Shown here in pieces: positions 1-5,815 of a DNA stretch of 5,815 bases. The notes under the pieces are model-generated. The model was not told the DNA's origin and ran no database searches. It was given only the letters and a program-made list of their open reading frames with translations. The translations under genes were made by a program, and so were the position numbers. The stretch comes from Fredericiella sp038205395 (lineage in GTDB: Bacteria; Chloroflexota; Anaerolineae; Caldilineales; Caldilineaceae): NCBI GenBank assembly GCA_038205395.1, contig JBBRBX010000195.1:1-5815 (forward strand). Reading direction: 5' to 3'. Within the stretch, counting starts at the first letter, position 1; each line of letters starts with the position of its first letter.

Positions 1-866
1 AACTGCACAGCCCAAGACGATGGCGCTGCCGTTCGACCCTGGCCGGTCGCCGCCTGCAAGGCCTCCAGCGCGGCCCGATAGACTAAATAGGCGGTGGGGG
101 AATGGGTATGACTGTCTGACCACGCAGTATACCCGCCATCCATCCAAATTGTCCAATAGACACGATCGAGGCTGCCGGCGCGCTCGGCAAAGACCGGGTC
201 CTCGCCTTGCGGGCCTAATACAACAAAAAGGGCGTCCGGCTGCCGGATGCGAAGCTGCGCCAGATAGCGCGCACCCTCTTCCGCGCTGCCCAGCCAGAAA
301 ACCGCCTCTTGCGCACCAACGCCGCCCGCATCATCATCCAGCCGCGCCGGCAGCCCCGCCGCCGCCGTCCACGCTTGTTCATCCAACTGCGGCCAGCCCG
401 GCGTCCACCCGGCCAGCACAATGGCCTCCGCCCCCTCTTGCTGCGCCCACTGCGCCGCCGTCTGCACAAGCCCGGCCGCCCACTCGCTGCCGGGCAGGCT
501 GTAGGGTGTGTAGTGAGGCAGCGCCAGGGACGCCAGCGCTGGTTCGACGGCGAAGGCCACCTCCGGCGACAAAGGGCCGACTACCGCGGCCAGGCGCGGG
601 TCGGCGGCCAGCTTGCGCGCCGAACGCAGCGCCTGCTGCGGCTGGCCGCCGTCATCCAGCGCCAGCGGCAGAATCCCGGCGGCGACATAGGGGAAATCGG
701 CAATCGCCCAACGCACCGCCTCCAGCGCCGCATAGCCGCTGCGCCGGTGCAGCCCCTCAAACGGGGCCAGCAGGCCGATCTTCAATGTCGGCCGCACACT
801 GCTGCAGCTGGCGCATGCGGCGGCGGTGAGCGCAACCAGCAGCCAGGCCGTCAGCCGCCGCCGCAC
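1..866 (-). CDS. Type 1 periplasmic-binding-protein-like lipoprotein (ABC branched-chain amino acid binding family), C-terminus missing
   Basis: Reading the minus strand from a GTG at 866 gives 288 complete codons with no stop before the left edge. It begins MRRRLTAWLLVALTAAACAS: three arginines, a hydrophobic stretch and a cysteine at residue 18 (an alternative lipidation Cys is at 21), so it reads as an exported lipoprotein. The Ala at -3 makes the lipobox imperfect. From residue 28 the sequence follows the Leu/Ile/Val-binding fold: KIGLLAPFEG, a helix with ALEAVRWAI, then LALDDGG, an ALRSARKLAADP helix and AAVVGPLSPEVA (about 93-105). A second lobe includes AIVLAGW near 148 and DALFVVLGP near 211, and SPTAYLVYRAALEAL (256-270) resembles the usual late helix of these proteins. 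The family role is capture of small ligands outside the membrane, usually amino acids, for an ABC importer. The ligand cannot be read here and no permease gene is in view. It is the last visible gene of the cluster, 41 nt after mltG. The family is usually about 370-400 residues, so perhaps 80-100 are missing. Family call fairly sure, substrate unknown. Confidence 0.8.
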   Translation of the reverse strand, partial: MRRRLTAWLLVALTAAACASCSSVRPTLKIGLLAPFEGLHRRSGYAALEAVRWAIADFPYVAAGILPLALDDGGQPQQALRSARKLAADPRLAAVVGPLSPEVAFAVEPALASLALPHYTPYSLPGSEWAAGLVQTAAQWAQQEGAEAIVLAGWTPGWPQLDEQAWTAAAGLPARLDDDAGGVGAQEAVFWLGSAEEGARYLAQLRIRQPDALFVVLGPQGEDPVFAERAGSLDRVYWTIWMDGGYTAWSDSHTHSPTAYLVYRAALEALQAATGQGRTAAPSSWAVQ

Positions 867-872
867 AGCAGA

Positions 873-878
873 TTCCTT
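873..878 (-). promoter_or_regulatory. Ribosome binding site of the binding-protein gene
   Basis: AAGGAA lies 6 nt before the GTG at 866. This site, together with the signal peptide that begins exactly at this codon, decides the start. It shows that the gene can be translated independently of mltG rather than only by coupling. Confidence 0.7.
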
Positions 879-907
879 GGAGGCGGCAGGCGAGGTGACA
901 GGCCGGA

Positions 908-2203
908 TCACGGGTTGTAGCCGTAGATTTGCAGGTTCTGCTGCTGCTCGCCAAAGGTCTGGGCAAAGACATGGCGGCCATCTTCGCCGGTGGCGACAAA
1001 GAAGCAGTAGCCGGTCTGCGCCGGGTCGCGCGTCGAGGTGATGGCGCTCAGCCCCGGATTGGCAATCGGCCCCGGCGGCAAACCGGGATTGAGATAGGTG
1101 TTGAAGGGGCTTTGCACAGAGGCATACTCCTCCACACTCTGCGGCTTCCACCACCAGTCGCCCACTGTCCCGCGCGCGTACTGCACCGTGGGGTCGGCCT
1201 GCAAATAGGGGCCGCCGACTTCGGGGCATTTGTTGTTGAGCCGGTTGATGTAGACGCTGGCGATCAGCGGGCGCTCATCCGCCGAGACGGCCTCGCGTTC
1301 GACAATGCTTGCCAGCGTGACCAGATCGCGCCCGCTGAGGCCGCTGCTGCCCCCCACCAGATTCTTGCTGCCGACCCGATCCGCAAAGTTGTCGAGGAAG
1401 GGACGCAGCACCAGTTCGGGCGTTGCCGCTAGCACCGGAAAGCGGTAGGTGTCGGGGAAGAGGAACCCTTCCAGGCCGGCGCCCGCCGGCAGATTCTGCA
1501 GAAAATCGTAGTCGCCAAAGAGTGAGAGGGCGCGCGGGTCACGCACCGCCGCCAGAAAGACATCTTCTTCAATGACATTGGCGGTCGAGAGCCGTTCGGC
1601 GATCTCTTCAGCGCGCATCCCTTCGGGCAGCGTCACGCTGATCTCCTCGAAAAGCGCATTTTCCAGCGCCACCGCCACCTCCGGCATGGTCATCGTGCTG
1701 GCCAGCATAAAATTGCCGGCTTCAATCTGGCGTTCGGCGCCGGTGACGCGCAGATAGAGGTTGAACAGGTCCGGATCGGTGACAAAGCCTTCCTGCGCCA
1801 GGCGCGCGGCGACAAAGCGCGCCGGCTCGCCGGGGTCGATGCGGAAGGGGCGCTGGCGCGGGTCATTTCCCGGCGGCACATACAGATCGCTTTCGCGCAT
1901 CCGCAGGTTGAAGGCCAGCACCTGCTGCTCGATGGTGTCGGGCGAAAGAGTGAACTGGTTGGCGGTGGGGTCGATGAGGCCGGCAGTCTGCTTGGGCGCA
2001 GCCAGCAGCTGCTCGCCCAGATGCGCATTGGCCACCGTCCACAAACCGCCGACCACGACCAGCACCAGCAGCAGGGCAGCGGCGCGCAGCAGATTCCAGA
2101 CCAGCGCTTCGCCGCGCAGTTGGCTGCGCCAATCGCCGCCGGCCTGTTCAATTTGTCGGGTGCGGCGGCGGAAAACCAACTGCCGCCTCTCTTGCGTTGA
2201 CAT
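908..2203 (-). CDS. mltG: MltG/YceG endolytic murein transglycosylase
   Basis: This 431-residue membrane-anchored lytic transglycosylase cleaves nascent glycan strands and is thought to set glycan length at the outer face of the membrane. Residues 1-35 are cytosolic and rich in Arg/Gln. One transmembrane helix spans about 36-58. A linker of about 60 residues follows, then a LysM-like segment (about 119-185), then the YceG catalytic domain. Hallmarks are LPEGMRAEEIAERL (192-205), EGFLFPDTYRF (245-255), ASIVEREA (298-305) with E302 at the position of the catalytic Glu (E218 in E. coli MltG), QADPTVQYARG (335-345), and SPFNTYLNPGLPPGPIANPG (365-384). The frame stays open for another 340 nt upstream inside ruvX, but the ATG at 2203 is chosen because the homologous part begins after it, a Shine-Dalgarno precedes it, and it lies 11 nt past the ruvX stop. 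Two cysteines, C326 and C400, sit in the extracytoplasmic domain. Length is somewhat above the usual 330-390 because of the linker. Assignment is secure. Confidence 0.96.
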   Translation of the reverse strand: MSTQERRQLVFRRRTRQIEQAGGDWRSQLRGEALVWNLLRAAALLLVLVVVGGLWTVANAHLGEQLLAAPKQTAGLIDPTANQFTLSPDTIEQQVLAFNLRMRESDLYVPPGNDPRQRPFRIDPGEPARFVAARLAQEGFVTDPDLFNLYLRVTGAERQIEAGNFMLASTMTMPEVAVALENALFEEISVTLPEGMRAEEIAERLSTANVIEEDVFLAAVRDPRALSLFGDYDFLQNLPAGAGLEGFLFPDTYRFPVLAATPELVLRPFLDNFADRVGSKNLVGGSSGLSGRDLVTLASIVEREAVSADERPLIASVYINRLNNKCPEVGGPYLQADPTVQYARGTVGDWWWKPQSVEEYASVQSPFNTYLNPGLPPGPIANPGLSAITSTRDPAQTGYCFFVATGEDGRHVFAQTFGEQQQNLQIYGYNP

Positions 2204-2210
2204 GAAGCTG

Positions 2211-2217
2211 TTCCTCA
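2211..2217 (-). promoter_or_regulatory. Ribosome binding site of mltG overlapping the ruvX stop
   Basis: TGAGGAA contains both the ruvX stop codon TGA and a GAGGA Shine-Dalgarno core, with 8 nt left before the mltG ATG. The overlap favours translational coupling of the two genes and supports the ATG at 2203 over upstream in-frame starts. Confidence 0.75.
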
Positions 2218-2790
2218 AGCCTCTCCAGGCGAAACATCCTGGCTGACATCCGGACTGGCAGCCGGGCGCAGGGGCAGATCGATCCGCCCGTAATCCTGCG
2301 GCGCCGGCGCATCCAGATAACTCTGCAGCAGCACGGCGGCGGCCACAGCATCCTCTCCATGAGACGTTTTTTGCCCGGCCATCAGTTCCTGCGCCGCGAA
2401 AGTGGTCAGCCGTTCGTCCCAGAAGATGACCGGCAGGGGCCGCCCCAGCAGCACCCGCATGGCCTGCGCCAGCCGCAGCGCCCACTTGCGCGTGGTCTGC
2501 GCCTGCGGGCCTTCGCTGCCATCCATGTTGAGGGGAAGCCCGCACAGAATGGCCTGCGCCTCCTGCCGCCGCACCAGTTGGGCTAGTTCGGCAAAGTCCT
2601 GGTTGCGGCTGCGGCGGCGCAGCACGGTCAGCGGGCGCACGGTCAACTGCAAGCCGTCACACACCGCCACCCCAATGCGCGCCAGGCCGACATCCAGCGC
2701 CAGCAGCTTGCCACCCGCCTTGGACGCGCCCGGTGAAACGTCAGGTGAAGTATCCGGTGAAGCGCCCGGTGAAGCATCCGAAATCGTCAA
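2215..2790 (-). CDS. ruvX: RuvX/YqgF Holliday-junction resolvase-like protein with Ser-Pro repeat tails
   Basis: This 191-residue protein has the YqgF RNase H-like core at about residues 27-160. Core motifs: KLLALDVGLARIGVAVCD (28-45; first catalytic Asp D33), GLPLNMDGSEG (84-94), FWDERLTT (123-130), and SHGEDAVAAAVLLQSYLD (143-160), with D147 in the last acidic position. The family is an acidic-cluster nuclease fold; YqgF is linked to pre-16S rRNA 5'-end processing and to Holliday-junction resolution. Which role applies here cannot be told. The start is a TTG at 2790, chosen because AAGGAG lies 9 nt before it. A second in-frame TTG at 2808 overlaps the upstream stop as TTGA and would add six residues, but it lacks a well-spaced Shine-Dalgarno. 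RuvX proteins are usually about 135-150 residues. The excess is an N-terminal run of SPGA/SPDT/SPDV/SPGA (7-22) and a C-terminal tail with SPDV/SQDV/SPG (179-189), both likely disordered. Position between alaS and mltG matches ruvX elsewhere. Confidence 0.95.
   Translation of the reverse strand: MTISDASPGASPDTSPDVSPGASKAGGKLLALDVGLARIGVAVCDGLQLTVRPLTVLRRRSRNQDFAELAQLVRRQEAQAILCGLPLNMDGSEGPQAQTTRKWALRLAQAMRVLLGRPLPVIFWDERLTTFAAQELMAGQKTSHGEDAVAAAVLLQSYLDAPAPQDYGRIDLPLRPAASPDVSQDVSPGEA
2224..2256 (-). repeat. Degenerate tetrapeptide-coding repeat at the 3' end of ruvX
   Basis: Two full units and a partial one, in a 12-nt period, encode SPDV, SQDV and SPG just before the ruvX stop. The peptide pattern matches the N-terminal repeat of the same protein. 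The codons differ, with AGT, AGC and TCG for Ser here against mostly TCA at the 5' end. Confidence 0.6.
2725..2772 (-). repeat. 12-nt tandem repeat, four units, at the 5' end of ruvX
   Basis: Four consecutive 12-nt units, each close to TCACCGGGCGCT, encode SPGA, SPDT, SPDV and SPGA at residues 7-22 of RuvX. All four begin TCACC, followed by G in three units and T in one, and they diverge in the last six bases. The period is a multiple of three, so copy-number change keeps the frame. It looks like an in-frame microsatellite-type expansion ahead of the conserved core. Confidence 0.85.
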
Positions 2791-2799
2791 GCGTAGCGG

Positions 2800-2805
2800 C
2801 TCCTT
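2800..2805 (-). promoter_or_regulatory. Ribosome binding site deciding the ruvX TTG start
   Basis: AAGGAG, a strong match to the anti-Shine-Dalgarno, ends 9 nt before the TTG at 2790 and shares one base with the stop codon of the upstream gene. It supports the inner TTG over the one at 2808. Confidence 0.7.
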
Positions 2806-4397
2806 CAAGGCTGCGGGGCCAGCTCCTGCCCATAATTGACGCGCACTTGGATGCGGCTGGCGATATCGGGCAGCGTCCCTTTCCAGGCCGGGTCCAGATA
2901 GATATCCGGCTCACCATCCAGCAGCCAGCGCGATTTGATGGTCTCGGCGGCCGCAGCGGGCGGCTGGCCCAGGATGCTGTCGCGCACTTCGCGGGCATCG
3001 ATGGGGGTGGTGTAGTCGGCGGCCACCGTCATCGTAAACGAGACGCTGTTGTTCAAGAACTCGGCGCCGGGCTGGCGGCTGACGGCGATCGAATCCGCCA
3101 CCAGGCGGGCGTTTTCGGGCACCTGTTGCTCCACCGAGCGCAAAATGATGTCGCTGGCCTGGCTTTCGTTGACGGCCAGCCCCTGCGCCAGAACCCGCAG
3201 CGTGCCGGCCAGGTTGAGCGACTCTTCATCGTTATATTGGTCAAACGACTGGGCCACCACAAAGGTCTGCACCGATTCCGGCGGCAGCCATTCGCCCGGC
3301 TCCAGTTCGGCCTTGAGCGCGTCGTAGGCCTTTTGCTCCGCCTGGTCGAGCAGCATCGCCGCCAGTTGGTCGCGATCCGCCTGGGTGACAACCGGGGTAA
3401 GCGCCGAACCGCCGCCATAGGTGCCGTCATTGTTGCCGACCCGCACGCGAAAGCGCAGCGAGCCGTTGACGGTGTTGATGGTGTTGGCGAGCACGTTGCC
3501 GATGGTGCCGGGTTCAACAGCCTCGATGGGCACGCTCACGCGCGTGCCGACGCCGCTCTCCAACAAGGCATCGCGGGTGGTGCGAAACTCCACCGGTGTG
3601 CCGGCGCTCGTGCTGACCGAGGTGCCGGTCGGAATGCTGACCGGGGAGGCGCCCAAATTGCTGAAGACCACTTCGCCCGCCGCCTCGTCGGTCGCCTTCT
3701 GCGAGGAGCCGGTGGTGGGCACGATGCCGTTTTCCACCAGGTCGGCCTTGATGGCGCGCGCCGGCAGTTGGCGCGCCTGCGGGTCGGCGGCGGTCAGCCC
3801 CACCACCGCTTGCATGTTGAGGTCGGTGCGCAGCGGCAGCCGCCCCGGCTGGACGGTGACTGTAGCGGCAGGCAGCACGTAGAAGCTGAAAGCGGCCAGC
3901 ACCGCCACGATCAGCGCCCCCAACAGCACATTGCCGCCCCAGCGCAGCCAGACCGGCGTCGGCCGGCGGTAGCGCATCTCCTTGCGGATGCGCTCCTGCC
4001 GCGCCTGATACAAGCTGGGGCGCGCGATCCGCTGCAGCTCATCGGGCCGCCGCCACGGCGGCGGCTCCGGCAAATCCCGCTCCGGGTGCTGCAGATCGAC
4101 CGGCGGCAGCAGCGGCTGCATATGCCAGCGGTCGTTGGCCGCGCCGTCCACATCTTTGAAGATCGGCATGCCGATCTGTTTGGCCGCCTTGCGTGTGCTG
4201 CGCCGGCGCGTGATCAGCGCCAGTTCGACCTGCTGCACGATGGCCTGGCGCTGCAGCAGCCGAAGCTGCGCCACGCTGTCCAGCTCTGCCCACTCCTCCG
4301 GCAGCAGCAGCGCCACGCGCCGGCCGCGCCATTGGCCCAACTGGCGGCGCAGTCCTTCCAGGCTGGCTTCCGGAGCAATCTGATAAATCTCAGTCAT
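2805..4397 (-). CDS. Single-pass membrane protein with Baseplate_J-like extracytoplasmic domain
   Basis: The protein has 530 residues. Residues 1-90 form an alpha/beta-looking cytosolic part, with strand RRVALLLPEEW (26-36), helix LRLLQRQAIVQQ (45-56), strand VELALITRR (57-65), then AAKQIGMPIF (71-80). Residues 91-150 are Pro/Arg-rich. One transmembrane helix lies at about 154-177, preceded by basic residues, so the rest is outside. Residues about 238-312 (GEVVFSNLG, VSIPTGTSVSTSAGTPVEFRTT, VSVPIEAVEPGTIGNVLANTI) resemble the Baseplate_J domain of phage baseplates and contractile injection systems. No other tail gene is nearby, so a phage role is unlikely. Residues 340-425 look helical, and a final alpha/beta part ends LPDIASRIQVRVNYG. 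The start is the ATG that overlaps the alaS stop as ATGA. A GTG 24 nt further upstream at 4421 is also in frame. From memory, such proteins recur in Chloroflexota as 'baseplate J/gp47 family protein' of unknown function. Its co-directional place between alaS and ruvX suggests a constitutive envelope role, but that is inference. Confidence 0.8.
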   Translation of the reverse strand: MTEIYQIAPEASLEGLRRQLGQWRGRRVALLLPEEWAELDSVAQLRLLQRQAIVQQVELALITRRRSTRKAAKQIGMPIFKDVDGAANDRWHMQPLLPPVDLQHPERDLPEPPPWRRPDELQRIARPSLYQARQERIRKEMRYRRPTPVWLRWGGNVLLGALIVAVLAAFSFYVLPAATVTVQPGRLPLRTDLNMQAVVGLTAADPQARQLPARAIKADLVENGIVPTTGSSQKATDEAAGEVVFSNLGASPVSIPTGTSVSTSAGTPVEFRTTRDALLESGVGTRVSVPIEAVEPGTIGNVLANTINTVNGSLRFRVRVGNNDGTYGGGSALTPVVTQADRDQLAAMLLDQAEQKAYDALKAELEPGEWLPPESVQTFVVAQSFDQYNDEESLNLAGTLRVLAQGLAVNESQASDIILRSVEQQVPENARLVADSIAVSRQPGAEFLNNSVSFTMTVAADYTTPIDAREVRDSILGQPPAAAAETIKSRWLLDGEPDIYLDPAWKGTLPDIASRIQVRVNYGQELAPQP

Positions 4398-5815
4398 GCG
4401 CACAAATTCTTCTTCACCCACTCGGTCACGCCGGCCAGTGCCGCCGGCAGTTGACCGGCATCCTTGCCGCCCGCCTGGGCCATGTTGGGGCGACCGCCGC
4501 CGCCGCCGCCCATCAACTTGGCGGCATCACGCACTAAGTTGCCGGCGTGCACATTGCGCTTGACCAGGTCGTCGGTCACAGCCGCCACGATCATCGGTTT
4601 CTCATCGACGATGGCGCCCACCGCCACCACGCTGGAACCCAGCTTGTCGCGGAACCAATCGGTCATCTGGCGCATAGTGTCGAGGTCGTGCGCTGGAACC
4701 TGCACCGCCAGCACGGAGAAGCCATCGACCGCCACCGCGCGTTCCAGCAAGGCTTCGCTGCTCTGCCTGGCCTGCGCCTGGCGAAGCTGCGCCAGCTCTT
4801 TTTGCAGCGCCTGGTTCTGCTCCAGCAGCTGCCGCGTCGCGCCGCCCACCTCCGCCGGCTTGACCCGCAGTAGGGAAGCCACGTCGTTGAGCACGGCCAG
4901 CCGATCCTCGACCAACTGCTCGGCCCCGCGCCCGGTGGCGACTTCCAGGCGGCGCACGCCCGCGGCCACACTGCTTTCGCTGAGAATGCGGAACATGCCG
5001 ATCTCCGCCGTGCTGTCCACATGCGTGCCGCCGCACAATTCGGCGCTGACTCCTTCTTCCTCGCCAAAGGCGACCACGCGCACCTCATCGCCATACTTCT
5101 CGCTGAAGAGCGCCGTCACCCCTTCCTTGAGCGCCTGCTTGTAGGAGGTCCAGCGGGTGTTGACCGGGTAGTTGACCAGCACAATCTCATTGGCGCGCCG
5201 TTCGACCACGGCCAGGTCTTCGGCGCTCAGCGGCTGGCCATAGGTGAAGTCAAAGCGCAGCCGGTCGGGCGCCACCAGCGAACCCGCCTGGTGCACATGG
5301 TTGCCCAGCCGCTCGCGCAGCGCCGCATGAAGAATGTGGGTGGCCGTATGGTTGCGCATAATATCCCAGCGGCGGTCGGCGTCGAGCAGCGCCGTAGCCG
5401 GGTCGCCCACCATCACCGTGCCGCTTGTCACCCGGCCCACATGCAGGATCAGGCCGGAAACCGGGCGGCGCATCCCCGTCACGGTAATCGTCCAGGCCGG
5501 CATCTCCAGCTCTTGCGGGAAGTAGTAAATCTCGCCGTTGTCGCTGATCTGGCCGCCCGTCTCCACGTAGAAGACCGTTTCGGGCAGCACCACCTCGACC
5601 TCTTCGCCGACGTTGGCCTCCTGCACCGGGACGCCATCGATAAACAGGGCGGCCACGCTGGTCTCGACTTCAGCCAGATTGTCGTAGATGCGATAGCGCA
5701 CGCCCTCCGCGCCCAGGCCGTCCTGCGCCTTGAGCTGCTGCAGCACTTCGGCGTAGATGGCGACATCTTGGCCCACCTTGTCCACCGCCGTGGCGCGGCT
5801 GCGATCTTTGGCCTC
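4394..5815 (-). CDS. alaS: Alanyl-tRNA synthetase, C-terminal half (5' end beyond window)
   Basis: The visible 473 residues are the C-terminal half of AlaRS, which attaches alanine to tRNA-Ala in the cytosol and hydrolyses mischarged Ser- and Gly-tRNA-Ala. The frame is open to the right edge. The N-terminal aminoacylation and tRNA-recognition domains, about 400 residues of a usual 870-880, lie outside. Within the visible part are TVFYVETGGQISDNG (80-94) in the beta-barrel part, and the editing domain with its zinc ligands intact: NHTATH (H156, H160) and CGGTH (C261, H265). A coiled coil spans about 328-360 (RQLLEQNQALQKELAQLRQA). The C-Ala (DHHA1) domain follows, with the glycine-rich GGGGGGRPNMAQAGG (436-450). 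It ends WVKKNLCA with a TGA that shares the ATGA overlap with the next gene. Nothing looks damaged. It is the most upstream visible gene, and its promoter is not in the window. Confidence 0.98.
   Translation of the reverse strand, partial: EAKDRSRATAVDKVGQDVAIYAEVLQQLKAQDGLGAEGVRYRIYDNLAEVETSVAALFIDGVPVQEANVGEEVEVVLPETVFYVETGGQISDNGEIYYFPQELEMPAWTITVTGMRRPVSGLILHVGRVTSGTVMVGDPATALLDADRRWDIMRNHTATHILHAALRERLGNHVHQAGSLVAPDRLRFDFTYGQPLSAEDLAVVERRANEIVLVNYPVNTRWTSYKQALKEGVTALFSEKYGDEVRVVAFGEEEGVSAELCGGTHVDSTAEIGMFRILSESSVAAGVRRLEVATGRGAEQLVEDRLAVLNDVASLLRVKPAEVGGATRQLLEQNQALQKELAQLRQAQARQSSEALLERAVAVDGFSVLAVQVPAHDLDTMRQMTDWFRDKLGSSVVAVGAIVDEKPMIVAAVTDDLVKRNVHAGNLVRDAAKLMGGGGGGRPNMAQAGGKDAGQLPAALAGVTEWVKKNLCA

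Noticed and set aside
867..907. The 41-nt gap between mltG and the lipoprotein gene as a terminator or promoter.
   Set aside because: It has no convincing hairpin with a T-run and no clear -10/-35 pair; only the ribosome binding site is supported.
20..920. Two overlapping plus-strand open frames of 269 and 203 codons.
   Set aside because: The products are Pro/Arg/Ala-rich low-complexity sequence. The minus-strand reading of the same DNA gives a lipoprotein signal and a recognisable binding-protein fold, so these are shadows.
2204..2545. N-terminal extension of mltG by 114 codons, since its frame stays open into ruvX.
   Set aside because: It would overlap the conserved ruvX core, lacks MltG-like sequence, and the ATG at 2203 has a well-placed Shine-Dalgarno.
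4046..4065. Perfect 9-bp GC-only inverted repeat with a 2-nt loop, terminator-like.
   Set aside because: It is inside the baseplate-J-like gene, encodes PPPWRR from CCG and CGG codons, and has no T-run after it. Codon composition explains it.
2733..4454. A 573-codon open frame on the plus strand, antisense to the baseplate-J-like gene.
   Set aside because: It is rich in Arg, Gln, His, Gly and Ala with no domain, lies exactly opposite a gene with clear family features and mostly in the antisense frame that high GC keeps free of stops. It has no sensible start or neighbour.
4494..4515. Run of GCC triplets that looks like a microsatellite.
   Set aside because: It encodes the conserved glycine-rich stretch of the AlaRS C-Ala domain, which is normal for the family.

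Overview
The window is a compact, almost entirely coding stretch of a high-GC bacterial chromosome. All five genes lie on the minus strand, so transcription runs from the right edge to the left. In transcription order they are: the 3' part of alaS (alanyl-tRNA synthetase, cut by the right edge); a single-pass membrane protein with a Baseplate_J-like domain; ruvX (yqgF, the Holliday-junction resolvase-fold protein); mltG (endolytic murein transglycosylase); and the 5' part of a type 1 periplasmic-binding-protein-like lipoprotein (cut by the left edge).

The genes are tightly packed. alaS and the baseplate-J-like gene overlap by 4 nt in an ATGA arrangement. The baseplate-J-like stop is followed 14 nt later by the preferred ruvX start, whose Shine-Dalgarno overlaps that stop. 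The mltG Shine-Dalgarno overlaps the ruvX stop. The last gene follows after 41 nt and has its own AAGGA-type ribosome binding site. No promoter, terminator, RNA gene, mobile element or CRISPR array is visible. The operon promoter is presumably upstream of alaS, outside the window.

The alaS - x - ruvX - y - mltG order resembles the conserved Firmicutes cluster (alaS, yrzL, yrrK, yrzB, yrrL in Bacillus subtilis). Here a large baseplate-J-like membrane protein sits between alaS and ruvX. Proteins of this architecture (cytosolic part, one transmembrane helix, baseplate-J-like domain) are, from memory, common in Chloroflexota. Together with the high GC and the bacterial operon type, this suggests a Chloroflexota member, perhaps Anaerolineae or Caldilineae. 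That assignment is an inference.

Nothing here demands a new system. The best leads are the membrane-anchored baseplate-J-like protein of unknown role embedded in a tRNA-charging/cell-wall operon, and a RuvX whose catalytic core is flanked at both ends by Ser-Pro-rich tetrapeptide repeats. The rest looks like ordinary housekeeping sequence.
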